Source of the DNA: Alistipes sp.
GTDB lineage: Bacteria > Bacteroidota > Bacteroidia > Bacteroidales > Rikenellaceae
Direction of reading: 5' to 3'
Assembly (NCBI GenBank): GCA_017483225.1
Contig: JAFULF010000022.1
Coordinates: 1 to 34,049, forward strand
Length of the DNA stretch: 34,049 nucleotides
Notes under the pieces: model-generated
Database searches by the model: none
The model's input: the letters and a program-made list of their open reading frames with translations, nothing else
Told to the model about the DNA's origin: nothing
Translations under genes and position numbers: made by a program
Shown: in pieces, positions 1 to 6,247 of the stretch
Layout of the letters: every line of letters starts with the position of its first letter
Numbering within the stretch: position 1 is the first letter of the stretch

Positions 1-127
1 CAGCAACAGCAACAGCTGCAGCAGCTGGCTCAATACCGTACTCCTCTTTGAGGATGGTAGCCAATTCGTTTACTTCCTTAACAGTCAAGTTTACCAACTC
101 CTCTGCCAATACTTTTACATCTGCCAT
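1..127 (-). CDS. rplL: 50S ribosomal protein L7/L12, N-terminal part (cut by window start)
   Basis: The minus strand from the ATG at 125-127 encodes 42 residues beginning [19 protein letters not shown] and continuing into an Ala/Val-rich hinge. This is the L7/L12 N-terminal domain, which dimerises and docks on L10 in the ribosomal stalk; the factor-binding C-terminal domain lies outside the window. The gene follows rplJ after a 41-base AT-rich gap, the universal rplJ-rplL order. Identification is secure from sequence plus position. The reading frame runs open to base 1. Confidence 0.95.
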   Translation of the reverse strand, partial: MADVKVLAEELVNLTVKEVNELATILKEEYGIEPAAAAVAVA

Positions 128-168
128 AGTTGTAATTAATTATTAAATTTTTGTTTTTGTTCTTTTGA

Positions 169-693
169 TTAATTGTTTCTTTCTTCGAGAGTCTTAACAA
201 GACCCGCGATTTTCTCACCTGCGTTAGCACGCAATGCGGAGATAACATTCTTTGCAGGGGACTGCAACAGCGCAACGATGTCGCCGATGAGCTCCTCTCT
301 GCTCTTGATGTTGCACAAAGCCTCCAACTGGTCGTCACCTACATAAAGGCAACCCTCTACATTAGCGGCCTTCAATACCGGCTTGTCGCACTTCTTACGG
401 AACTCCTTGATGAGAACCGCAGGAGCCTTACCGGTGTTTGCAAACATCACAGAGGTTGGACCCTCCAAAACTTTAAGCAAATCAGCGTCAGCCTTATCTA
501 CCTTTTCGAGAGCCTTGCCGAGCAATGTGTTCTTAACGACTACCAACTTGATGTCGTTCTCGAAGCACTTGCGGCGCAACGCAGCTGTCTGCTCTGCGTT
601 CAAAGCCTCAATATCGGTCACGTAGAAGTGAGGATACTCGTTGAGCTGAGCAGCAATGTTATCGATTACGATAGCTTTTTCTTCTCTTGTCAT
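169..693 (-). CDS. rplJ: 50S ribosomal protein L10
   Basis: The product is 174 residues, a normal length for L10. It starts MTREEKAIVIDNIAAQL and contains the family segments FYVTDIEAL, VVKNTLLGKAL and GPTSVMFA, with a helical C-terminal tail (residues about 140-174) that would bind L7/L12 dimers. L10 anchors the stalk on 23S rRNA, and in many bacteria the L10-L12 complex represses its own mRNA. A strong Shine-Dalgarno-like GAGGAGG lies 9 bases before the ATG and touches the rplA stop codon, which is unusual for this phylum. Start and identity are secure. Confidence 0.97.
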   Translation of the reverse strand: MTREEKAIVIDNIAAQLNEYPHFYVTDIEALNAEQTAALRRKCFENDIKLVVVKNTLLGKALEKVDKADADLLKVLEGPTSVMFANTGKAPAVLIKEFRKKCDKPVLKAANVEGCLYVGDDQLEALCNIKSREELIGDIVALLQSPAKNVISALRANAGEKIAGLVKTLEERNN

Positions 694-702
694 TGTCTAT
701 AT

Positions 703-709
703 CCTCCTC
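703..709 (-). promoter_or_regulatory. Shine-Dalgarno-like site of rplJ
   Basis: The minus strand reads TAAGAGGAGGATATAGACAATG, so a GAGGAGG core directly follows the rplA stop codon and sits 9 bases upstream of the rplJ ATG. Most other starts in the window lack such a core, as expected for Bacteroidota, which largely initiate without Shine-Dalgarno pairing. Spacing and sequence are both close to ideal for anti-SD pairing. Confidence 0.7.
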
Positions 710-1408
710 TTATTTGGTTTCTACTGATTTTGGCTCAACCTGCAAGCCCGGGCTCATTGTTGTCGAGAGATAGATGCTCTGGACATAAGTACCCTTTGCA
801 GCTGCCGGTTTGAGTTTGATAATAGTTCCGAGTACCTCCTTGGCATTCTCCTCAATCTGCTGTGCAGAGAACGAAACCTTACCGATAGAAGTGTGGACGA
901 TACCGTACTTGTCAACCTTGAAGTCAATCTTTCCGGCCTTCACATCCTGAACAGCCTTGCCTACCTCCATAGTAACCGTACCGGTCTTAGGGTTTGGCAT
1001 CAAGCCACGAGGACCGAGGATACGACCGAGCGCACCTACCTTACCCATCACGTTAGGAGTACAGATGATAACGTCAACATCGGTCCATCCGGACTTAATC
1101 TTGTCAACGTACTCATCCAAACCTACGTAATCAGCACCCGCTGCCTGTGCCTCTGCCTCCTTCTCCGGTGTACAGAGTACGAGTACACGTACTACCTTAC
1201 CGGTTCCGTGAGGAAGAGTTACAACACCACGAACCATCTGATTAGCCTTACGAGGATCTACGCCCAAACGCACGTCAATATCAACCGAAGCATCGAATTT
1301 CGTAAAGGTAATTTCCTTCAAGAGAGCGGCGGCCTCACTGAGCTTATAAGCCTTGTTAGGCTCAATCTTTGCGTAGGCAATCTTTTGATTTTTTGTCAAC
1401 TTACTCAT
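710..1408 (-). CDS. rplA: 50S ribosomal protein L1
   Basis: The product is 232 residues, typical for L1. Family segments include [13 protein letters not shown]-like [17 protein letters not shown] (residues about 39-55), the GTGK region, and the signature [16 protein letters not shown] (about 130-145). L1 binds 23S rRNA at the mobile L1 stalk that moves deacylated tRNA out of the E site; in many bacteria it also represses its own mRNA. It lies 8 bases after rplK, the conserved order, so cotranscription is expected. Confidence 0.97.
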   Translation of the reverse strand: MSKLTKNQKIAYAKIEPNKAYKLSEAAALLKEITFTKFDASVDIDVRLGVDPRKANQMVRGVVTLPHGTGKVVRVLVLCTPEKEAEAQAAGADYVGLDEYVDKIKSGWTDVDVIICTPNVMGKVGALGRILGPRGLMPNPKTGTVTMEVGKAVQDVKAGKIDFKVDKYGIVHTSIGKVSFSAQQIEENAKEVLGTIIKLKPAAAKGTYVQSIYLSTTMSPGLQVEPKSVETK

Positions 1409-1416
1409 CTTTGTAA

Positions 1417-1857
1417 TTACATTTTAGGAAATTCACCAACTACGTTGATACCCATACTGCGTGCAGTACCAGCAACCATACGCATTGCAGCTTCAAGAGT
1501 GAAGCAGTTAAGGTCAGGCATCTTATCCTTCGCAATCTCTGCGACCTGCTCCCACGTTACCTGACCGACCTTTGCACGGTTAGGCTGTGCGGAACCCGAC
1601 TTAACCTTGGCTGCCTCTTTGAGCTGGATGGCTACAGGCGGCTGTTTTACGACAAAATCAAATGACTTATCGCTATAAACTGTGATGATGACTGGAAGCA
1701 CTTTTCCTGCCTTGTCCTGGGTGCGAGCATTGAACTGCTTACAGAAGTCCATAATATTGACTCCCTTAGAACCCAAAGCCGGACCTACCGGAGGAGAAGG
1801 GTTGGCAGCACCACCTTTGATCTGCAACTTAATAAATGCAGCAACCTCTTTTGCCAT
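1417..1857 (-). CDS. rplK: 50S ribosomal protein L11
   Basis: The product is 146 residues. It has the L11 N-terminal domain ([16 protein letters not shown], then [18 protein letters not shown] with the conserved Pro-rich loop) and a C-terminal rRNA-binding domain ending in the family signature around [11 protein letters not shown]11 forms the GTPase-associated centre with 23S rRNA and is needed for RelA activation in bacteria that use it. It sits between nusG (16 bases upstream) and rplA, as in most bacteria. Confidence 0.97.
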   Translation of the reverse strand: MAKEVAAFIKLQIKGGAANPSPPVGPALGSKGVNIMDFCKQFNARTQDKAGKVLPVIITVYSDKSFDFVVKQPPVAIQLKEAAKVKSGSAQPNRAKVGQVTWEQVAEIAKDKMPDLNCFTLEAAMRMVAGTARSMGINVVGEFPKM

Positions 1858-1873
1858 AATTTTCCTTGGTTTA

Positions 1874-2434
1874 TTATTCTTTTTCTACTTGTGTAAAGCT
1901 CAACTCCATTGGAGTCTTGCGACCAAATATCTTCACCGAAACAACGAGCTTTCGTGCCTCGCTGTTGACACTCTCAATGGTACCTTGGAAGCTTGAGAAT
2001 GGGCCGTCTGTAACCTTTACGACCTCGCCAACAACATACGGAACCTCTTGTTCCTCATCCATCTCGTTCATCTCATCGACACGGCCGAGGATACGGGCCA
2101 CCTCTTGTGGACGCAGTGGCGTAGCCTTCAACTTGCGACTCTCCTCCTTGGTATCGCCAAGGAAGCCGAGAACGTTTGGAGTATTTCTGATGATATATGG
2201 AATTTGTCCTTCTAATACGGCCTCCACCAACACATAGCCCGGATAAGAAACTTTCTCCTTCGAAACTTTCTTTCCGTTGCGGATGGTGTAAACCTTCTCT
2301 GTTGGGATAAGTATCTGCGATATGCTGTCCTGCAAACCATTGCGGCGAACCTCGGCTTCAAGATACTCCTTGACCTTGTTCTCCTTGCCGCCGATTGCTC
2401 GGACTACATACCACTCCTTCTTATTCTCGCTCAT
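1874..2434 (-). CDS. nusG: Transcription termination/antitermination protein NusG
   Basis: The product is 186 residues. An N-terminal NGN domain ([18 protein letters not shown], residues about 8-25, to about 115) would bind the RNA polymerase clamp and help elongation. The C-terminal KOW domain ([18 protein letters not shown], about 130-186) contacts Rho or ribosomal protein S10 in known NusG proteins. No large insertion is seen, so this is ordinary NusG rather than a specialised UpxY/LoaP-type paralogue. Its place between secE and rplK supports this. Confidence 0.95.
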   Translation of the reverse strand: MSENKKEWYVVRAIGGKENKVKEYLEAEVRRNGLQDSISQILIPTEKVYTIRNGKKVSKEKVSYPGYVLVEAVLEGQIPYIIRNTPNVLGFLGDTKEESRKLKATPLRPQEVARILGRVDEMNEMDEEQEVPYVVGEVVKVTDGPFSSFQGTIESVNSEARKLVVSVKIFGRKTPMELSFTQVEKE

Positions 2435-2455
2435 AACCGATTAACCTGACTGCGA

Positions 2456-2650
2456 TTAACGACCCAAATTACCAAGCAACTCATAGATGCCGCCCATAAT
2501 TCCCTCGAACGACATATCCATAGCCAACACGATAATTGCAAAAATAAGCGATGCAACCATTACTACAATGGTCGAACTCTGTAACTGAGCAAAAGAAGGC
2601 CACGAAACCTTCTCTACGAGTTCTTTGTATGCATTCTTAATGTATCCCAT
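2456..2650 (-). CDS. secE: Preprotein translocase subunit SecE
   Basis: The product is 64 residues from the ATG at 2648-2650: MGYIKNAYKELVEKVSWPSF, then a single hydrophobic segment (about residues 30-48). The amphipathic helix with KVSWP followed by one membrane span is the hallmark of the short SecE form, which clamps SecY in the SecYEG channel. An in-frame start at 2674 would add eight mostly Lys residues and begin immediately next to the tRNA-Trp 3' end, so the downstream ATG is preferred. It is 21 bases upstream of nusG. Confidence 0.92.
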   Translation of the reverse strand: MGYIKNAYKELVEKVSWPSFAQLQSSTIVVMVASLIFAIIVLAMDMSFEGIMGGIYELLGNLGR

Positions 2651-2675
2651 ACTCTTTTTCTTCTTTATTTTCAAG

Positions 2676-2746
2676 CAGGAGCAGAGAGATTCGAACTCCC
2701 ATCAACGGTTTTGGAGACCGCTATTCTACCCTTGAACTATGCTCCT
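2676..2746 (-). tRNA. trnW: tRNA-Trp (anticodon CCA)
   Basis: The minus strand folds into a cloverleaf with acceptor stem AGGAGCA/TGCTCCT, discriminator G, anticodon loop CTCCAAA (anticodon CCA) and T arm with GTTCGAATC. The 3' CCA is not encoded. Placement just before secE is a recurrent bacterial arrangement (tuf - trnW - secE - nusG). A GC-rich hairpin ends 6 bases before its 5' end. Confidence 0.96.
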
Positions 2747-2751
2747 AAATT

Positions 2752-2773
2752 GGGAGGGATTTGACTCCCTCCC
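2752..2773 (-). terminator. GC-rich hairpin between tuf and tRNA-Trp
   Basis: GGGAGGGA (2752-2759) and TCCCTCCC (2766-2773) pair perfectly over 8 bp around a 6-base loop. In the tuf transcript the hairpin starts 17 bases after the stop codon, and the bases that follow (AATTT) form only a poor U-tract. It may be a leaky terminator that sets tuf output against secE-nusG-rpl output, or an RNA-processing or 3'-end protection element; the sequence does not decide between these. Confidence 0.6.
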
Positions 2774-2790
2774 GTTATAGTGTGTCGAGA

Positions 2791-3975
2791 TTACTCAACA
2801 ACCTTCAATACCTGACCTGCACCTACTGTACGGCCACCCTCACGGATTGCGAAGCGGAGACCCTCATTGATAGCAACAGGATAGATCAAAGTTACAGTGA
2901 TAGTAACGTGGTCACCAGGCATTACCATATCTACACCCTCTGGAAGAGCAACCTCACCGGTTACGTCCATAGTACGGAGGTAGAACTGAGGACGGTACTT
3001 GTTGTGGAATGGAGTGTGACGACCACCCTCTTCCTTCTTCAAGATATAAACCTCAGCGGTGAACTTGGTGTGTGGCTGAATCGAGCCTGGCTTAGCAACA
3101 ACCATACCACGCTTTACATCCTTCTTGTCGATACCACGGAGCAAGAGACCTACGTTGTCACCTGCCTCACCCTCATCGAGGAGCTTGCGGAACATCTCCA
3201 CACCTGTACAAGTCGAGTTCATAGACTTCTCGCCGAGACCTACGATCTCAACTGGATCACCTACGTGGATGATACCAGTCTCGATACGGCCGGTAACAAC
3301 GGTACCACGACCGGTAATCGAGAATACGTCCTCAACTGGCATAAGGAATGGCTTCTCGTTCTCACGTGCTGGGATTGGAACGTACTCATCAACGCTGTTC
3401 ATGAGTTCCATAATCTTCTCCTCCCACTGTGGCTCGCCATTGAGACCACCGAGAGCAGAACCACGGATGATAGGGCAATCCTCATCGAAGTCGTACTTTG
3501 CCAACAGGTCACGAACCTCCATCTCAACGAGGTCGAGCATCTCAGCATCGTCAACCATATCGCACTTGTTCAAGAACACAACGATCTTTGGTACGTTTAC
3601 CTGCTTAGCGAGGAGAACGTGCTCGTTGGTCTGTGGCATAGGACCATCAGTAGCAGCAACTACGAGGATAGCACCGTCCATCTGAGCAGCACCGGTAACC
3701 ATGTTCTTCACATAGTCGGCGTGTCCTGGGCAGTCTACGTGAGCGTAGTGACGACCTGCGGTCTGATACTCAACGTGCGAAGTGTTGATGGTGATACCAC
3801 GCTCCTTCTCCTCTGGTGCGTTGTCGATCGAGTCGAACGAACGGAGCTCAGAGAGACCATTCTTTGCAAGAACAGTGGTGATTGCTGCGGTAAGGGTAGT
3901 CTTACCGTGGTCTACGTGACCGATAGTACCGATGTTTACGTGCGGTTTCGAGCGGTCAAATTTTTCTTTTGCCAT
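2791..3975 (-). CDS. tuf: Elongation factor Tu
   Basis: The product is 394 residues, the standard EF-Tu length. The GTPase motifs are intact: G1 GHVDHGKT (residues about 19-26), G3 [10 protein letters not shown]4 NKCDMVD and G5 GSALG, followed by beta-barrel domains 2 and 3 ending in [13 protein letters not shown]-Tu delivers aminoacyl-tRNA to the ribosomal A site. It lies downstream of three tRNA genes and upstream of tRNA-Trp, like the tRNA-tufB arrangement of other bacteria. A long open frame on the opposite strand (2761-3993) is a shadow. Confidence 0.98.
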   Translation of the reverse strand: MAKEKFDRSKPHVNIGTIGHVDHGKTTLTAAITTVLAKNGLSELRSFDSIDNAPEEKERGITINTSHVEYQTAGRHYAHVDCPGHADYVKNMVTGAAQMDGAILVVAATDGPMPQTNEHVLLAKQVNVPKIVVFLNKCDMVDDAEMLDLVEMEVRDLLAKYDFDEDCPIIRGSALGGLNGEPQWEEKIMELMNSVDEYVPIPARENEKPFLMPVEDVFSITGRGTVVTGRIETGIIHVGDPVEIVGLGEKSMNSTCTGVEMFRKLLDEGEAGDNVGLLLRGIDKKDVKRGMVVAKPGSIQPHTKFTAEVYILKKEEGGRHTPFHNKYRPQFYLRTMDVTGEVALPEGVDMVMPGDHVTITVTLIYPVAINEGLRFAIREGGRTVGAGQVLKVVE

Positions 3976-4049
3976 AGTTGTAAAATGTATTAAATTTTAT
4001 AAAAGTTACTTTTATTTTGTAAAGTTTTAAGTCTCTTTGCACGATGCAA

Positions 4050-4085
4050 GCAATGCACCCTTTAACTCTCTTAAAGGTGCATTGC
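4050..4085 (-). promoter_or_regulatory. Long hairpin in the tRNA-Gly to tuf spacer
   Basis: Bases 4050-4065 (GCAATGCACCCTTTAA) pair with 4071-4085 (TTAAAGGTGCATTGC) over 15 bp with one bulged C and a 5-base loop. It lies 12 bases beyond the mature tRNA-Gly 3' end and 74 bases before the tuf ATG, with no T-tract after it on the minus strand. A small palindrome TTGCA-CGA-TGCAA (4037-4049) adjoins it. Likely roles are separation of tRNA precursors from tuf mRNA or stabilisation of the tuf 5' end; both are inferences. Confidence 0.6.
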
Positions 4086-4097
4086 TAACATTACAAG

Positions 4098-4170
4098 AGC
4101 GGAAGACGAGGCTCAAACTCGCGACCCTTAGCTTGGAAGGCTAATGCTCTATCAACTGAGCTACTTCCGC
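4098..4170 (-). tRNA. trnG: tRNA-Gly (anticodon TCC)
   Basis: The minus strand gives a cloverleaf with acceptor GCGGAAG/CTTCCGC, D arm GTAGCTCAGTTGATAGAGC, anticodon loop CTTCCAA (anticodon TCC, read UCC in RNA) and discriminator T. CCA is not encoded. It is the third tRNA of the Thr-Tyr-Gly group upstream of tuf. Confidence 0.95.
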
Positions 4171-4207
4171 ATTTGCGCCAGCAAGTTACTCGCTCGGCTC
4201 TTTCGAG

Positions 4208-4290
4208 TGGGAAGAGATGGATTCGAACCACCGAAGGTAAAAACCAGCAGATTTACAGTCTGCCCCATTTGGCCACTCTGGTATCTTCCC
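4208..4290 (-). tRNA. trnY: tRNA-Tyr (anticodon GTA)
   Basis: The minus strand gives acceptor GGGAAGA/TCTTCCC, anticodon loop ACTGTAAAT with anticodon GTA, a long class II variable arm, T arm GGTTCGAATCC and discriminator A. The 83-base length fits tRNA-Tyr. CCA is not encoded. Confidence 0.95.
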
Positions 4291-4316
4291 AAGTTCCTGT
4301 TGAGTATCTCGTTTTG

Positions 4317-4390
4317 AGCCGATGGAGGGATTCGAACCCCCGACCAGCTGATTACAAATCAGCTGCTCTGGCCAACTGAGCTACATCGGC
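4317..4390 (-). tRNA. trnT: tRNA-Thr (anticodon TGT)
   Basis: The minus strand gives acceptor GCCGATG/CATCGGC, D arm with AGCTCAGTTGGCCAGAGC, anticodon loop TTTGTAA (anticodon TGT) and T arm GGTTCGAATCC, discriminator T. CCA is not encoded. It is the first gene of the tRNA-tuf unit and its 5' end lies about 20 bases after the promoter -7 box. Confidence 0.95.
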
Positions 4391-4409
4391 AAAACTCTCA
4401 ACCGGTGTG

Positions 4410-4440
4410 CAAAGATAAGCGATTTTTTTTAACCTGCAAA
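4410..4440 (-). promoter_or_regulatory. Promoter of tRNA-Thr-Tyr-Gly-tuf unit
   Basis: On the minus strand TTTG (4437-4440), 19 bases, then TATCTTTG (4410-4417) match the Bacteroidota primary-sigma consensus TTTG-N19-21-TAnnTTTG exactly. Transcription would begin roughly 10-15 bases before tRNA-Thr. Confidence 0.85.
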
Positions 4441-4523
4441 ATTTATTCGCAAATTTCTTATTTTGTTCAAAGAACCCTCTCTTTGCGCCACGACCTTGCT
4501 GGTAGAGTGCGCAAAATCGAGTG

Positions 4524-4554
4524 CAAAGATAGAATAGTTTTGTGAAATATGAAA
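4524..4554 (-). promoter_or_regulatory. Possible second, upstream promoter of the tRNA-tuf unit
   Basis: A second TATCTTTG (minus strand, 4524-4531) has TTTC (4551-4554) 19 bases further upstream, three of four bases matching the -33 box. Tandem promoters would be plausible for a highly expressed translation operon. The weaker -33 box makes this tentative. Confidence 0.5.
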
Positions 4555-4698
4555 AACTCTGCCGTTTTTTTGCAAAAAAAGTTTCAGTTTCGCCCAATTC
4601 GGAGGCATACCTATATTATAATATAAGGGAGAAGTGGCAAACTTTATATCTATTATGAAATTTTTAATGTACAAATGTCCAACTCTCAATTATTTTAT

Positions 4699-4706
4699 TA
4701 CCTTTG
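4699..4706 (+). promoter_or_regulatory. -7 box of the oxoamine synthase gene
   Basis: TACCTTTG fits TAnnTTTG and predicts a transcript start near 4713, leaving a leader of about 33 bases before the ATG at 4746. No clean TTTG lies at the expected -33 distance, so the promoter may be weak or activator-assisted. Confidence 0.6.
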
Positions 4707-4745
4707 CATAGCCAAAATGTGTAACAACACAAACTTATTATAAAT

Positions 4746-6017
4746 ATGGTAGATATTTTTGAACGCCTGGAAAGAAATACAGGCGGACCTATCGGTCAGT
4801 ACATGCAGAATGTACACGGTTATTTCGCTTTCCCTAAGCTCGAAGGAGAGATTGGCCCACACATGCGCTTCCGTGGCAAGATGATGCTCAATTGGAGCCT
4901 CAACAACTACCTCGGCCTGGCTAACCACCCTGAGGTACGCAAGGCAGATGCTGCCGGTGCCGCAGAGTTTGGTATGGCTGCCCCTATGGGTGCACGTATG
5001 ATGAGTGGTCAGACCAAGTACCACGAGCAGTTGGAGCGTGAGCTTGCGGAGTTCGTCGGCAAGGAGGATGCCTTCCTGCTCAACTTCGGCTATCAGGGTA
5101 TGATTTCGATTATCGACTGCCTGCTCTCGCCACGTGACGTTGTCGTTTACGATGCAGAGTGCCACGCTTGTATCATCGATGGTCTGCGTATGCACAAGGG
5201 CAAGCGTTTCGTATATGCTCACAACAACGAGGAGTCTTTGCGTCTGCAACTCCGTCACGCTACCGACCTCGCCGAGGAGCAGAATGGTGGTGTATTGGTT
5301 ATCACCGAGGGTGTATTCGGTATGAAGGGCGACCTCGGCTTCCTCGACGTAATCGTAAATGCGAAGAAGGACTTCAACTTCCGTCTGCTCGTTGATGATG
5401 CTCACGGCTTCGGTACTATGGGCCCCGGCGGTCGTGGTACAGCGGCTCACTTCAACGCTACCGAGGGTGTGGATGTTCTGTTCAACACCTTCGCAAAGTC
5501 GATGGCAGGTATCGGTGCATTCGTTGCCGGTCCACGTTGGCTCATCAACCTCTTCCGTTACAATATGCGCTCGCAGCTCTATGCAAAGTCGCTCCCTATG
5601 CCGATGGTTATCGGCGCATTGAAGCGTCTTGAACTGATTCGCAACCACCCTGAGTATCAGGAGAAGTTGTGGGAGATTACCCGTGCATTGCAGGAGGGCT
5701 TCAAGGCTAACGGCTTCGAGATTGGTGTGACCCAGTCACCTGTTACCCCTGTATATATGAAGGGTGGTAACGAGGAGGGTACCAACCTCATCGTTGACCT
5801 GCGTGAGAACTACGGCGTATTCTGCTCCATCGTAATCTACCCTGTGATTCCGAAGGGCGAGATTATCCTGCGTGTCATCCCTACTGCGGCTCACACAATG
5901 GAGGATGTTGAGTACACAATCAACGCATTCAAGGCTGTTCGTGATAAGTTCGAGTCCGGATATTACAGTTCGATGCCTATCCCAATGAAGGCTGACCCTG
6001 AGTTCAAGGTTCGCTAA
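4746..6017 (+). CDS. spt: Alpha-oxoamine synthase, serine palmitoyltransferase-like
   Basis: The product is 423 residues, fold-type I PLP enzyme of the alpha-oxoamine synthase family (serine palmitoyltransferase, KBL, BioF, HemA). Visible features are NNYLGLANHPEV (53-64), the cofactor-stacking His in DAECHACI (H140), VDDAHGFGTMG (217-225, with PLP-contacting Asp and His) and the Schiff-base Lys in NTFAKSMAGIG (K251). It condenses an amino acid with an acyl-CoA. In Bacteroidota a close homologue makes 3-ketosphinganine, the first step of sphingolipids, which fits the extended N-terminus and the GYYSSMPIPMKADPEF tail. 2-Amino-3-ketobutyrate CoA ligase is the main alternative. The gene stands alone, ending at a terminator. 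Confidence 0.8.
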   Translation: MVDIFERLERNTGGPIGQYMQNVHGYFAFPKLEGEIGPHMRFRGKMMLNWSLNNYLGLANHPEVRKADAAGAAEFGMAAPMGARMMSGQTKYHEQLERELAEFVGKEDAFLLNFGYQGMISIIDCLLSPRDVVVYDAECHACIIDGLRMHKGKRFVYAHNNEESLRLQLRHATDLAEEQNGGVLVITEGVFGMKGDLGFLDVIVNAKKDFNFRLLVDDAHGFGTMGPGGRGTAAHFNATEGVDVLFNTFAKSMAGIGAFVAGPRWLINLFRYNMRSQLYAKSLPMPMVIGALKRLELIRNHPEYQEKLWEITRALQEGFKANGFEIGVTQSPVTPVYMKGGNEEGTNLIVDLRENYGVFCSIVIYPVIPKGEIILRVIPTAAHTMEDVEYTINAFKAVRDKFESGYYSSMPIPMKADPEFKVR

Positions 6018-6039
6018 CGATTCACAACACATACCGAAG

Positions 6040-6075
6040 GAGTCTGTCTAACACGTTTTGGCAGACTCTTTTTTT
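6040..6075 (+). terminator. Rho-independent terminator after the oxoamine synthase gene
   Basis: GAGTCTG (6040-6046) pairs with CAGACTC (6062-6068), extendable by a T-G wobble, around a 14-base loop, followed by seven T (6069-6075). It starts 22 bases after the stop codon. Its stem matches that of a terminator near the right end of the window. Confidence 0.85.
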
Positions 6076-6210
6076 CGTATTGAAGAAGAGGATTTCTCGT
6101 GATGGCCGACACCCCTTCCGCCCTATCCTCAACCATTTGTACTGCATATCCGCATAAATATCCGAGATGCCTGATTTGTAGCCCTTTTTTGCTCGTTTTA
6201 TCTCCACTTT

Positions 6211-6242
6211 TTTGCTCGTTTGATATATATATGCTACCTTTG
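6211..6242 (+). promoter_or_regulatory. Promoter of the SusC/SusD-protease operon
   Basis: TTTG (6211-6214), 20 bases, then TACCTTTG (6235-6242) match the Bacteroidota consensus. The susC-like ATG begins only 5 bases after the -7 box, so the transcript start should fall at or beside the start codon, implying a leaderless or nearly leaderless mRNA. No obvious operator palindrome is seen. Confidence 0.8.
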
Positions 6243-6247
6243 CGGGT

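Larger units (their letters stand above)
4391..4745. other. AT-rich divergent intergenic region, no gene seen
   Basis: This 355-base interval separates the minus-strand tRNA-tuf unit from the plus-strand oxoamine synthase gene. It holds two minus-strand promoter-like matches (4410-4440 and 4524-4554) and a plus-strand -7 box (4699-4706). The open frames crossing it overlap tRNA genes or have no recognisable product, so none is called. Confidence 0.7.

Noticed and set aside
2761-3993. A 410-residue plus-strand open frame antisense to tuf
   Set aside because: It mirrors tuf codon by codon, has no recognisable domain, and lacks a promoter; tuf itself is unmistakable.
4352-4597. Minus-strand small open frame crossing into tRNA-Thr
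   Set aside because: Its end is the tRNA-Thr sequence translated (ADVAQLARAADL is a common tRNA artefact), and it covers the promoter.
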